This document shows positions 40,816 to 49,314 of a stretch of DNA of 64,000 bases, one piece after another. Positions within the stretch are counted from its first letter, which is position 1. Each line of letters begins with the position of its first letter. Location: assembly GCF_030954495.1 (NCBI RefSeq), contig NZ_JAVHUW010000043.1:62001-126000 (forward strand), read 5' to 3'. This DNA is from Candidatus Desulfosporosinus nitrosoreducens (GTDB lineage: Bacteria; Bacillota; Desulfitobacteriia; Desulfitobacteriales; Desulfitobacteriaceae). The translations under genes and the position numbers were made by a program. Below the pieces are notes generated by a model. That model made no database searches, was not told the origin of the DNA, and was given only the letters and a program-made list of their open reading frames with translations.

Positions 40816-41715
40816 ATGGACGGAAATAAGACGGTTATCATCACAGGCGGAAACTCCGGACTCGGCTTTGAATGCGCCCGGAATATCGCTAAAAACGCTG
40901 AATACCGCGTAATACTTGCCTGCCGAGACATGAAAAAAGCGGAGCAGGCAAAGGATTCGCTTATCAGCGAAAGCGGAAACACCTCCATAGAAGCAATGGA
41001 ACTTGATATATCTTCTCTTGCTTCGGTACGGGCTTTTACAAAGCGATATAAAGAACGGAATCTGCCCTTAAGCGGACTTATTTGCAATGCGGGAATCAAC
41101 GGATCATTTGCAGGACAGTCGCCTGACGGCTTTGACATTGTTTTTGCAACAAATCATCTGGGGCATTTTCTTTTGACGAATCTCCTTCTGCCAGCTATGC
41201 TTCCATCTGCACGGATTGCAGTGGTATCAAGCGATATGCACAATCCACCGGGTGCAGATTTAACATGGCTAAACATCGAAACATTGGCTCATCCGGGCGA
41301 ATCGTTCCAAAAAGGTTTTGTTCGCTATTCCTATTCCAAGCTGTGTAATCTATATTTTACATATGAACTCTCCGCAAGGCTTGTGAGTATTGGTTCCGAC
41401 ATTACGGTAAACGCGCTGAATCCGGGGCTGATGACCGACACCGGATTTGCTCCGGATAAGTCTCGTTATACAGATGAATTTTTGCGACAGGTCTCTGACA
41501 GAATCGGTTCGCTTCCTCAGTCAGGAGACGCTTTAGCGCAAATGATAACTTCTCCGGACCTCGCACAGGTAACGGGCAAATATTTTGACCGCAGCACAAA
41601 GCGAACTGAATCGTCTCCGCTTTCTTATAGCAAGGAAAATGCGCTGGAATTGTGGCATATGAGCGTCACATATACGGAGTTAGCGAAAGACGAAACTCTG
41701 CAAGAACTCTTATAA
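40816..41715 (+). CDS. Short-chain dehydrogenase/reductase (SDR)
   Basis: A 299-residue SDR, close in style to protochlorophyllide-reductase/retinol-dehydrogenase-like members. The cofactor motif is VIITGGNSGLGFECAR, LICNAGINGSFAG corresponds to NAG, the catalytic serine is in IAVVSSDMH and the YxxxK in FVRYSYSKLCNLYF. GGGGG precedes the ATG. It ends the MarR-led cluster and is intact, unlike its two upstream neighbours. The substrate is unknown. Confidence 0.93.
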   Translation: MDGNKTVIITGGNSGLGFECARNIAKNAEYRVILACRDMKKAEQAKDSLISESGNTSIEAMELDISSLASVRAFTKRYKERNLPLSGLICNAGINGSFAGQSPDGFDIVFATNHLGHFLLTNLLLPAMLPSARIAVVSSDMHNPPGADLTWLNIETLAHPGESFQKGFVRYSYSKLCNLYFTYELSARLVSIGSDITVNALNPGLMTDTGFAPDKSRYTDEFLRQVSDRIGSLPQSGDALAQMITSPDLAQVTGKYFDRSTKRTESSPLSYSKENALELWHMSVTYTELAKDETLQELL

Positions 41716-41736
41716 GGAAAACTCGACTATTACTCG

Positions 41737-41768
41737 AAACCCGCCGTCCAAAACTGGACGGCGGGTTT
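41737..41768 (+). terminator. Intrinsic terminator of the MarR-SDR cluster
   Basis: AAACCCGCCGTCCA and TGGACGGCGGGTTT form a perfect 14-bp stem with a 4-base loop, 22 bp after the SDR stop. Beyond it, 41769-42071 holds only a weak coding-like stretch near 41840-41960 (YPKSNYKDFIIELIGFSVSY), which I cannot assign. Confidence 0.85.
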
Positions 41769-42071
41769 CCATTTCAAACGATATTAAAATGGGTTGAAAC
41801 AGTTGAAATAATGTGGATGTTGTGGTATCCTTGGCCTCCATTTTTGATCTCCTTATCCTTAAAGATTATAGGCAAGGACTACCCTAAATCTAATTATAAG
41901 GATTTTATTATTGAATTAATAGGTTTTTCTGTGTCTTATGATGAATTACTTCGCTTTTCATAGAGATTTATCGCTTGACAATTATGAAATCTTTTTATGC
42001 AACTCTAATGACAAAAAATATAAAAATTGTGAAAGTTAGGCCTGAAAAGATGCTGCTTTTTATGGTTCTTA

Positions 42072-43070
42072 TTATTGTTCCGGTTTACGCTTCCTGTATT
42101 TTTGATTTTTACTATTCGGCTTATCAGGAAGCGTCATCTCAATCAGTTGGGAGTTCAAAGCGGACTGCAAATATGTTTTTCGGAAGGCTGGCCGGTTTTT
42201 TAGCCCCATCCGCTTCATGATTTCGCCAGCCGATAATTCATCATTGCCCAGTTTAGCCAAGAATAGCTGAATACGCGGGTTAATTCTTTCGGTGGTTATT
42301 TGATCGCCTTCAATCTCTATAAGAGTGTCGAGAATTGCTTGCAGCAAAAACTCTATAAACGGCGTGGCATTTGCAATCTTGTCCGCTTCACTAAGAGCGT
42401 CATAATAGGTGTCCTGTCTTTCTTGTATGACTGTTTCTACAGGTATCCACGCAAATATTGGCTTCCATTGGTACAGTAACAGAGTGTTCCACATTCTTCC
42501 CATGCGGCCATTCCCATCTGCAAAAGGATGGATAAACTCAAATTCATAATGAAATACACAGCTTTTAATCAGAGGGTGCGTCTTTGTGGTTTCTGTCCAA
42601 TACAGGAGGTTGGCGATATGCTGAGGCACTAGATCAGCTGGCGGCGCCATGTGTACAACCTTTTCTCCCTTAAACACGCCTACATCGCCAGAACGAAAGC
42701 GCCCTGCTTCTTTTACCAGATCATTCATCAGGATACCGTGTGCTTTAAGTAAATCGTTAACTGAATAAGGATTGAATGACAACAGCCTCTCGTATGCCTC
42801 GTAAGCATTTTTGACCTCGCGGATTTCGCCGGGAGCACCGAGGATACGCTTGCCATCAATAATGTCCGTCACTTGATCCAAGGATAAAGAATTGTTTTCT
42901 ATGGCTAATGATGCATGAATTGTACGGATGCGGCTGTCCCTGCGCAATCTCGGATTGGTATTCATGTGCTGCCATGCCGTAATGGCACCTACCTTTTCGC
43001 CAATTTCTACAATTAGGTTTGTTATGGTTTCCGTCATAGTATATGGCGGCATATATGTATTTTCAATCAT
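42072..43070 (-). CDS. Fic-family adenylyltransferase with inhibitory helix
   Basis: A 332-residue Fic protein, expected to transfer AMP to hydroxyls of target proteins. The active-site loop is FIHPFADGNGRMGRMWNTLL, a full HPFxDGNGRxxR motif. The inhibitory motif (S/T)xxxE(G/N) appears near residue 55 as SLAIEN, so it is a class II Fic that restrains itself. A C-terminal winged helix (LSAGEIMKRMGLKNRPAFRK) follows. It stands alone without a toxin-antitoxin partner and is flanked by degraded sequence. Confidence 0.93.
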   Translation of the reverse strand: MIENTYMPPYTMTETITNLIVEIGEKVGAITAWQHMNTNPRLRRDSRIRTIHASLAIENNSLSLDQVTDIIDGKRILGAPGEIREVKNAYEAYERLLSFNPYSVNDLLKAHGILMNDLVKEAGRFRSGDVGVFKGEKVVHMAPPADLVPQHIANLLYWTETTKTHPLIKSCVFHYEFEFIHPFADGNGRMGRMWNTLLLYQWKPIFAWIPVETVIQERQDTYYDALSEADKIANATPFIEFLLQAILDTLIEIEGDQITTERINPRIQLFLAKLGNDELSAGEIMKRMGLKNRPAFRKTYLQSALNSQLIEMTLPDKPNSKNQKYRKRKPEQ

Positions 43071-43168
43071 TTTTTATCCTCCATCTTATATCATGACCAC
43101 CATCCAGGATGATGATACAAGATAAATAGCAGACATAAAAAGCACATTATGACTTTTGTGCTGTGTTA

Positions 43169-43318
43169 GGGTTCAAATCCCAACACTTTGTTAATATGCT
43201 TCTATGTTTTTCATATTTTAGGCTATGAAAAGATGCAAATACAAAAAAAGCCAACTGCAACAGAAATGGACTTCTTTCGACAAAAAATTATGATAAAGAT
43301 GATGGGATTTGAACCTCA
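43169..43318. other. Two inverted tRNA T-arm-like relics
   Basis: GGTTCAAATCCCA occurs on the + strand at 43170-43182, inside GTGTTAGGGTTCAAATCCCAACAC, and on the minus strand at 43315-43303. Both resemble the T-arm of a tRNA, but no acceptor, D or anticodon arm can be built around either. They may be footprints of integration at tRNA genes. Confidence 0.4.
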
Positions 43319-43592
43319 CAACCTAATACACGCAAAGTAAGCGATCCCTTAGTTGCTACACTCCTTACAGCACAGATTATGATCCAGTAATTCTCTAGTA
43401 TATATGGCTAAATACAGAAACAAGTACAACCCAATTGGTCCTACGTTTCTAACTTCGTTGGAAAACTATTTGATGTAAGTATACACCATAAATAAAATTA
43501 TGAGTTATCTCTTGCATCCATAAATGCCCAAAAAATAAAACTTGACAACTGCATTTTTTGTTTATGCAACGCTAGTGTTTTTACTATAGATA

Positions 43593-43773
43593 TTAAGGTC
43601 TTTTTATTATAATAGTGCAAGTAACTAAAATACTTGCTAAAAATAACAAAGAAATAGCAATAGTCGTATTTGAACCGCCATCCCCTGTGTGACTTAAAAG
43701 TGAAGTTATTATAAATCCAAGTATAAAAGTTAATATTCCAAACAAAATAGCTTTGATAAAATCAATCTTTCAT
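43593..43773 (-). pseudogene. Small two-helix membrane protein, frameshifted at the start
   Basis: The frame ending at TAA 43593 encodes KIDFIKAILFGILTFILGFI, ITSLLSHTGDGGSNTTIAIS and LLFLASILVTCTIIIKRP, that is two membrane helices. The ATG at 43773 is out of frame by one base (ATGAAAGATT instead of ATGAAGATT). It is probably a frameshifted gene of about 60 residues. The rest of 43774-44026 has only a 25-codon coding-like scrap on the + strand. Confidence 0.4.
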
Positions 43774-44026
43774 ATAAAAATCTTCTAAACTAGAGTTTAT
43801 ATTAAATATAGAGCAAAGCAACGGCATTAAAGAATTGAATAATAAAGGGCATTATAGATTAGAAAATTCAGATAAAGACTATCAAAAATTAAAAGTTTAA
43901 TGGAAATTGTAGCAAATTCCATTAACTTTACTAATATTATCAACGCTATTCTTTAACAGAGCCTAATTTTTTTAATGCTAAAAATACCGGATTGGATTAG
44001 TGACTGAGCACAGTATTACTTATACG

Positions 44027-44326
44027 TTACTCAATATAAGTAGTCCACTTACCGCATTTATTACACCAGTATATAGCGAAGTCGAATACATCATCGGCTG
44101 CATTGGGATCGTAAGTGAAGATTTCTTTATCTTTAATGAATCCTAGATTCCTTCGCCAGACGCTAAAGCTTTCCGCATCACATTGCGGACACTCAGAATC
44201 ACATCTCCCAACATACTCAAAATCATCCATCGTTATCCCGTTATTTTGTAAAAATTCAACAATAGCTTTTTCATAACCCACGTCTGAAAGCTCAATGAAA
44301 TCTTCTAACTTCAAAAATCTACTCAT
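44027..44326 (-). CDS. Hypothetical zinc-binding protein
   Basis: A 99-residue cytoplasmic protein with CDSECPQCDAES and WCNKCGKWTTYIE, which give two CxxC knuckles for one zinc site. The N-terminal half (KLEDFIELSDVGYEKAIVEF) is acidic and helical. No family is recognised. It follows degraded sequence, and no obvious operon partner exists. Confidence 0.6.
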   Translation of the reverse strand: MSRFLKLEDFIELSDVGYEKAIVEFLQNNGITMDDFEYVGRCDSECPQCDAESFSVWRRNLGFIKDKEIFTYDPNAADDVFDFAIYWCNKCGKWTTYIE

Positions 44327-44382
44327 ACAGAACTTCCTGTCTTTTGGTAATTTTTAATCTAAGTGCCACGCTTATCAGGCTT

Positions 44383-44790
44383 CTACCGAGTTTGGTTTAA
44401 GAGCTTCACATAACAGGTACGCGAACGGGGACCGTCAAATTCACAAAAGTAAACACCTTGCCAGCGGCCCAGGAGCAATTTCCCCTTATCAATTATAACG
44501 GTTTGTGATGCCCCTACTGTACTCGCTTTTAAATGGGCAGCGGAATTACCTTCGATGTGACGGTCTTTGGGAGCATCCCAGGGATAAATCTCATCAAGCC
44601 TCCCTAGAAAGTCTTTCTGGACATCCGGATCGGCATTTTCGTTAACTGTTATTCCAGCCGTTGTATGAGGGCAATAAACTACGACCAGACCGTCCCGGAT
44701 AGTTTCTTGGGCTAGAAGTTCCTCAATTTGTGGCGTTATATCAGTCATTTCGTCGTGCTTTTTGGTTTTAAGATGTATCTCATAGACCAT
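44383..44790 (-). CDS. yjbQ: YjbQ/UPF0047 family protein
   Basis: A 135-residue protein of the YjbQ family, with [40 protein letters not shown] and [20 protein letters not shown]. The conserved histidines and the WQ-x-(I/V)-x-F-x-E-F-D-GPR pattern are intact. Members have weak thiamine-phosphate synthase activity and an unclear true role. It is 18 bp after a PC4-like gene on the same strand. Confidence 0.93.
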   Translation of the reverse strand: MVYEIHLKTKKHDEMTDITPQIEELLAQETIRDGLVVVYCPHTTAGITVNENADPDVQKDFLGRLDEIYPWDAPKDRHIEGNSAAHLKASTVGASQTVIIDKGKLLLGRWQGVYFCEFDGPRSRTCYVKLLNQTR

Positions 44791-44808
44791 TGATCTTCCT
44801 CCACTTAC

Positions 44809-45030
44809 TCACAAATTCAGTTCACTCAACACATCTCTCAGCTTCCCAAGTTCCTCTTTGGTAAGCGTTACGCCCTTGCCCATTTTAGTGTGATCTGGTG
44901 ACCATTCACGGATATCGTACTTCGGTTCTTTATCATTCCAGCTTACAAGGTTGAGCTCCTTTTTCCAGCCTTTCGGTGATTCTGATAGGACAGCGATTGT
45001 TTCTTTGATTTCAAATTTGATGTCGGCCAT
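44809..45030 (-). CDS. PC4/YdbC-type single-strand nucleic-acid-binding protein
   Basis: A 73-residue protein with KKELNLVSWNDKEPKYDIRE and WSPDHTKMGKGVTLTKEELG, the pattern of YdbC and transcriptional coactivator PC4-like proteins, which bind single-stranded DNA. GGAGG precedes the ATG. It begins a pair with yjbQ. Confidence 0.88.
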   Translation of the reverse strand: MADIKFEIKETIAVLSESPKGWKKELNLVSWNDKEPKYDIREWSPDHTKMGKGVTLTKEELGKLRDVLSELNL

Positions 45031-45058
45031 TATTCAAATCCTCCTATAAACTTAAAAC

Positions 45059-45544
45059 TTAACCAAGATAAATATTTTCGTTATGCCATTCAAGATATTT
45101 AGGATCAGGAAGTTGCTCCCTTCTTTCCGGTAGAATAATTAATTTGCTACCATGATGGGCATAGTATTCCTTCCCATTACCAAAGTCTTCTTTTATCCGA
45201 TGGCTAACTTCAACAGTTAAATTTTTATCAACTGTAGTATACCCCCTATCAAACAAAGTGTGAAAATCTCTTCTAAGAAGCAAGCCATTATTTATCTCAT
45301 GGGACCCATCCATATTGTAGGGCTTAATATGGGCTGCTTCCAAAACCGGCAAAGTTTTTTCTCCAGTGATTGCACATCGCCGCTGATAGGCATCTGTGAT
45401 CAGCACTTTAAATGCTCCTTGGCCTATTCTTGGTTTGACAATCTGTGCTTTTCCGTATCGATTTTGAATACTGGTTTCCTTTACAAGATATTTTTTTAAA
45501 TTTAGAGACCTAAGCTTTTCTTGCACTTGTTCATATAGAGCCAA
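45059..45544 (-). CDS. HNH endonuclease, C-terminal part (N-terminally truncated)
   Basis: The 161 residues contain the HNH nuclease domain of the COG3440 group: AYQRRCAITGEKTLPVLEAA, HIKPYNMDGSHEINNGLLLR, RDFHTLFDRGYTTV. Family members normally have an N-terminal domain of about 130 residues that is missing. Upstream the frame stays open for about 18 codons to a TGA next to a transposase remnant. It is probably a truncated gene fused to decayed IS sequence; TTG at 45544 is the annotated start, without a good ribosome binding site. Confidence 0.7.
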   Translation of the reverse strand: MALYEQVQEKLRSLNLKKYLVKETSIQNRYGKAQIVKPRIGQGAFKVLITDAYQRRCAITGEKTLPVLEAAHIKPYNMDGSHEINNGLLLRRDFHTLFDRGYTTVDKNLTVEVSHRIKEDFGNGKEYYAHHGSKLIILPERREQLPDPKYLEWHNENIYLG

Positions 45545-45559
45545 ACCGATTGTCTCAGT

Positions 45560-45810
45560 TAAATGAAGTTGGTCGCCCCATACTCAGAGGGCGACAGGAC
45601 GTAGCCCCCTCTATCGGCATCAACATCCCAACCTTAATAGCAATGTCAAATTGATCTGTGGCAGTGATCGTATTCCTTGTTTTTTCCACACTTCACTTTT
45701 TTTAATGTATTTGGATAAGAAGAAATACTGGTCGTATCGTAAGCGAGATATTCTGTAGTAAAGGCTAAAGTGCTGGAGAATGACCGTCTATTAGCTATCC
45801 TTTAATGCTC
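45560..45810 (-). pseudogene. IS1634-family transposase remnant
   Basis: Minus-strand codons AFTTEYLAYDTTSISSYPNT, then LKKVKCGKNKEYD and, after a shift, PLPQINLTLL match the central catalytic segment (DTTSISSYSETL...GKNKEHDPLPQINLALL) of IS1634/IS4-type transposases. Only about 70 codons in two frames survive. It abuts the truncated HNH gene. Confidence 0.65.
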
Positions 45811-45866
45811 CACTTTTCTAAGAAACTACAAAAATAAAAAATAGTTTTTTGACCAAATTACAAATA

Positions 45867-46370
45867 CTAGCGTTCATCTAAGAGATTTTTAAATTTATTG
45901 CCTAGAATGTATCCAGTAAATCCCATTAACCAGGAAAAAAGAACACTCAAGAAAATAAAAAGCAAGTTATTGGTATTTTTTACAGAACTAAACAAGAGGT
46001 AAGGCTTTAAACCATAATTAGGAACTAAAATAAGTATATCTACCGGAATTAAAAGAAGGGTAAATTTCCCGATAGGAGCCATTAAATTAGCGATCAAACT
46101 TATACTGCCTCCAGTAACCCAAAAAAACAATAGAAATTTAATAAAGCCCTTTCTTTCGGTATAGCCTGTGATTATTCCATATAACAACCAACTGAAAAGA
46201 AAAAATCCTGATATCATAAGCCCTTCAAACTTATTAGGTATTCTTCCATATAAGAATGATACCCAATTGGATTTACAACCAAGAAATATATCAAAAATTG
46301 ATAATACAAAAGCAAATAGTAAATAATACAAATATAACTTTTTAAATATGCTAAAGTTTTCAATTATCAT
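45867..46370 (-). CDS. Hypothetical five-helix membrane protein
   Basis: A 167-residue, low-GC membrane protein with helices at LYLYYLLFAFVLSIFDIFLG, GLMISGFFLFSWLLYGIITG, FLLFFWVTGGSISLIANLMA, LLIPVDILILVPNYGL and LFIFLSVLFSWLMGFTGYIL. The AGGAATCACT region gives a weak ribosome binding site. Composition is more AT-rich than neighbours. No function can be assigned. Confidence 0.6.
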   Translation of the reverse strand: MIIENFSIFKKLYLYYLLFAFVLSIFDIFLGCKSNWVSFLYGRIPNKFEGLMISGFFLFSWLLYGIITGYTERKGFIKFLLFFWVTGGSISLIANLMAPIGKFTLLLIPVDILILVPNYGLKPYLLFSSVKNTNNLLFIFLSVLFSWLMGFTGYILGNKFKNLLDER

Positions 46371-46412
46371 AGTGATTCCTCTTTTCTAAGACGATAATTA
46401 AGAGGATGCCCT

Positions 46413-46493
46413 TATAGACAGACCACCACTTGGGTCGCTTTGTGTCGGTTGGCATTGGCTTTGATATGGGTTCCATCGAATATTCAGCATCGT
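46413..46493 (-). pseudogene. IS1182/IS5-type transposase remnant
   Basis: Minus-strand codons IFDGTHIKANANRHKATQVV match the catalytic DGT-x-I-K-A-N-A-N segment of IS1182-family transposases. About 27 codons remain. Beyond this piece, 46371-46712 has no gene. Confidence 0.6.
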
Positions 46494-46712
46494 AGATTTT
46501 CCAGATGCATTATTGCATATAAAACTATAATTGATCTGAAAAGCAATGATTTCTCCATTTTATCAACAGATACATTATATGGATAAATATTCGGATTACT
46601 TACTGTCTCCTTAGACAATGAAAAGCTGCTTAAATATATTATGGGTTACACCTTCTCCCATAAATTTTTCAAGTGTCTCTTTCCTGCCTAAAGTAACACC
46701 TCCGATGTGCAA

Positions 46713-47060
46713 TCACTTTTTCAATTTGTTCACTGAATACTCTGCTATCGCTTCTTCAACATACTGGTTCAAAGACTTCCCTTCGATTATCGCCATCTGC
46801 GCGGCTTTTTTATGAAGCTCAGGTTTTATCCTCACGTTGAAGCTTCCTTTATAGGCTTTTTCCGGCTCTTTTCCATTCAACTGGCACAGTTCAAGATAAT
46901 CTTCCACGGCTTCCTCAAAAGCCGCTTTCAGTTCGGTGACACTGGTGCCTTCGTAACTGATTGAATCGTTTATACCTTCAAGCTCGCCGTAAAATACTTC
47001 ATCCTCGGTGCTGTAATGTACCGAGCCGATATAATCCTTGTAAAACATAACGTCTTTCAT
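46713..47060 (-). CDS. hicB: HicB-family antitoxin
   Basis: A 115-residue antitoxin with YKDYIGSVHYSTEDEVFYGE and FEEAVEDYLELCQLNGKEPE for the HicB fold, and a ribbon-helix-helix end (NVRIKPELHKKAAQMAIIEG, KSLNQYVEEAIAEYS). It follows hicA by 34 bp in the usual toxin-first order. The RHH domain should autoregulate the operon. Confidence 0.93.
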   Translation of the reverse strand: MKDVMFYKDYIGSVHYSTEDEVFYGELEGINDSISYEGTSVTELKAAFEEAVEDYLELCQLNGKEPEKAYKGSFNVRIKPELHKKAAQMAIIEGKSLNQYVEEAIAEYSVNKLKK

Positions 47061-47094
47061 AATTAAATCTCTCCTTGACTTTTTTAATCCGCAA

Positions 47095-47319
47095 TCAGCT
47101 TATCAACTTGATATCTCTTAAATATTCTCCCTGGTGGGGTTTGTGAATCCGAATGACGAATCCGGTTTCGTCTTTGATAAAAGCAACACGCAAGCCGGAG
47201 GTGCGTCCCCTGTTATTTTCCCTATAACCAAGTTTTATTAGTAAACTTCTGGTTTCGTCATATTCAAAATTAGTAGGTCTTTGTAATAATCTGTCTATTA
47301 ATTTATCTCTTTTGGCCAT
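47095..47319 (-). CDS. hicA: HicA-family mRNA interferase toxin with altered C-terminus
   Basis: A 74-residue HicA-like dsRBD-fold toxin with RDKLIDRLLQRPTNFEYDET, LLIKLGYRENNRGRTSGLRV and the catalytic-histidine region VIRIHKPHQG. The expected end, L-x-x-Y-Q-V-x-x-L-I, is absent: after HQGE this frame gives YLRDIKLIS, whereas the next frame gives IFKRYQVDKLIAD up to 47084. A one-base deletion near 47128 is the simplest explanation. The toxin may be weakened, though the catalytic histidine is upstream of the change. Confidence 0.85.
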   Translation of the reverse strand: MAKRDKLIDRLLQRPTNFEYDETRSLLIKLGYRENNRGRTSGLRVAFIKDETGFVIRIHKPHQGEYLRDIKLIS

Positions 47320-47490
47320 AGCACACCTCTACTACATAATTTTACAGTCGCAAATAAAAATAAGCAACTGATTTTCAGTTGCTTATTTTTATTTGTTTTA
47401 TCTACCGCTGTTCATCTTCCATTATATACTTTAAAACGGCATCGATTTCCTCCATATCCAGTTCAGCTTTATCCCATTACGCAAATCAGG

Positions 47491-48045
47491 TTAGAGTGAT
47501 ACAAGGTGCTTGGTGTATGGTTCTAGCAAAAACATCAGTTGCTCAGTAATTTCCTGCACATTGCAGGGCATAGAATTATTGATCCACCATTCCAGTACTC
47601 CTATAAACCCAGAAGTCAAAAAATGAGTGGTTACACCATTTGAAAATGCGTTGTTTTCTGACTTTACACCGATAACCTCGGTTACTGTTTGCGCAATAAT
47701 GGCATATAAGCGGCTACGGAAAAATCCAAATCCCTCCTTGCCAAGAAGCAACTTGTATATTGTAAAATTTTTCTCCAAATATTCAAATATGTTTTGAAAT
47801 GCGCTTGCGTTTAGCATGGTATCATCACTATTGGCACAGTGATGTAGTAGCAGCTCAACATATGTTTCAATGCACTTGTCAAGCAAGTCGAATTTATCCA
47901 CGTAATGTAGATAAACAGTCCCTCGGTTTATGTTTGCGCGTTCGGCAATGTCATTGATGGTTATTTTCTCAAATCCTTTTTCAGTCAAAAGGTCGATGAA
48001 AGTATTCATAATCAACTGTCTTGTTTTTTGTATTCTTCTATCCAC
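47491..48045 (-). CDS. TetR-family repressor
   Basis: A 184-residue TetR regulator. The N-terminal HTH reads LLTEKGFEKITINDIAERAN, then INRGTVYLHYVDKFDLLDKC, and the rest is a helical ligand domain of the TetR_C_33/AcrR type. GTG at 48045 has GGAGGGG five bases upstream, so the TTG at 48060 is rejected. It is divergent from the ketopantoate-reductase-like gene; two identical palindromes lie in the shared promoter region. Confidence 0.9.
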   Translation of the reverse strand: MDRRIQKTRQLIMNTFIDLLTEKGFEKITINDIAERANINRGTVYLHYVDKFDLLDKCIETYVELLLHHCANSDDTMLNASAFQNIFEYLEKNFTIYKLLLGKEGFGFFRSRLYAIIAQTVTEVIGVKSENNAFSNGVTTHFLTSGFIGVLEWWINNSMPCNVQEITEQLMFLLEPYTKHLVSL

Positions 48046-48083
48046 AAAGTTCCCCTCCAACTATTCAACAAATTAGCGCAATG

Positions 48084-48179
48084 TGTTGAGTTCTCAACAG
48101 TTGGAACAACTGTAACCATTGAAATTCTCTCCACAAATCAGTATGCTAAGAATATCAAACACGTGTTGAAAAATCAACA
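48084..48179. promoter_or_regulatory. Two TetR operator candidates, TGTTGA-N4-TCAACA
   Basis: TGTTGAGTTCTCAACA (48084-48099) and TGTTGAAAAATCAACA (48164-48179) share perfect six-base half-sites with a four-base gap. They are 80 bp apart and cover both divergent promoters. The adjacent TetR protein is the obvious binder. Confidence 0.75.
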
Positions 48180-48204
48180 TTTGTTCATTCCGGGAGGATA
48201 CTTT

Positions 48205-49134
48205 ATGAAAATACTATTTTTTGGTCGCGGTGTTATAGGAACGCAGTACGCTTGGGCCTTTGAAAATGCAGGCCATACTGTTGAGTTTTATGTTCGTGAA
48301 GGTAGGAAGGCGCAATATGGCTCACATGTAAACTTAGAAATATGGGATGCAAGGCGAAGCAAAAAAGACCGTTTAGTCAAACAAAAATGGCTTATTGTAA
48401 CACATGAAGAAATAAAGGAAAATCACGACTATGACCTCATTTTTATGAGTGTCAACCCCGAGCAAGTATCAAGTGTGGTAAAGTACCTTGCACCACGAGT
48501 TGGAAATGCAACAGTTCTTTTTTTCAATAATTTTTGGCAAGACCCTCAATCGGCTATTCAGCCGATTCCGCTCAGTCAAATTGTTTATGGCTTCCCCGGT
48601 GCTGGCGGTAGATTTGAAGAAAACACTCTTTACGGTGGGCTTTACAAGACGGTTCAGTTTGGAACATTTGAATCCGAGCCTACTAAAAGAGATTTAGAGG
48701 TTCGCAAGCTTTTTATTGAGGCAGGCTTCAAAATAATGGTTCAAAAGAATCCTCAAAGTTGGCTCTGGAATCACTTCGCATTAAACGCTGCAATGGAAGT
48801 CGAAGTATTAAAAAGTGGCAGTTTTGAAAAAGTAATTTCTTCACCCGAAGCGCTCGCTGGAATAGGTCGTAATATGAAAGAAATTATCCCTGTTTTGCAA
48901 GCAAAAGGCTCAAAACTTGATGTTATGACAAAAGTGATAAGCGACCTACCACCGAGAGTTGTTGGATTTCTTATGAGTAATGTTATTTTTTCACCTAAAA
49001 GCATGACCTATGCACTTGTGGCCCATAACCACACTAAAGTTGGTTATGCCGTACAGGAAATTATATCAGAAGCCAGAAAGCACGGCATAAAGGCACCACG
49101 TCTTTACGATGTAGAAAGCCTGATTACGGAATAG
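48205..49134 (+). CDS. Ketopantoate reductase-like (ApbA/PanE) oxidoreductase
   Basis: A 309-residue NADPH-dependent reductase-like protein. The N-terminal Rossmann motif is MKILFFGRGVIGTQYAWAFE. The C-terminal ApbA domain has SWLWNHFALNAAMEVEVLKS, with N-x-x-x-N for the substrate. GGGAGG precedes the ATG at 48205. The context, a TetR repressor, suggests detoxification or a secondary pathway rather than pantothenate synthesis. Confidence 0.88.
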   Translation: MKILFFGRGVIGTQYAWAFENAGHTVEFYVREGRKAQYGSHVNLEIWDARRSKKDRLVKQKWLIVTHEEIKENHDYDLIFMSVNPEQVSSVVKYLAPRVGNATVLFFNNFWQDPQSAIQPIPLSQIVYGFPGAGGRFEENTLYGGLYKTVQFGTFESEPTKRDLEVRKLFIEAGFKIMVQKNPQSWLWNHFALNAAMEVEVLKSGSFEKVISSPEALAGIGRNMKEIIPVLQAKGSKLDVMTKVISDLPPRVVGFLMSNVIFSPKSMTYALVAHNHTKVGYAVQEIISEARKHGIKAPRLYDVESLITE

Positions 49135-49247
49135 TGAACAGGCCCAAGAAAAACGAACAATGACGAGAAAGACCTCCTGGAAGAATAGTAATTACGACAG
49201 GAGGTTTCTTGTTTTGTTGTAATAATTTGCACCTCCATTTTTCTCTC

Positions 49248-49314
49248 GGAGATAAGCTGGATCGAATCCACTGACCGCTTGAATCCCATTCGAGCGCTCT
49301 CCTAGCTGAGCTAA
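49248..49314 (-). pseudogene. tRNA relic lacking its 5' acceptor strand
   Basis: The minus strand carries a D-arm (TTAGCTCAGCTAGGAGAGC), an anticodon arm with loop ATGGGAT (anticodon position GGG), a variable/T-arm region with ATTCGATCC and a 3' acceptor strand TTATCTCC. The matching 5' strand GGAGATA is missing; TTACCAT stands in its place. The anticodon stem has a C-A mismatch. By recall it resembles bacterial tRNA-Ala(GGC). It is probably a tRNA gene broken by integration or recombination. Confidence 0.65.
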
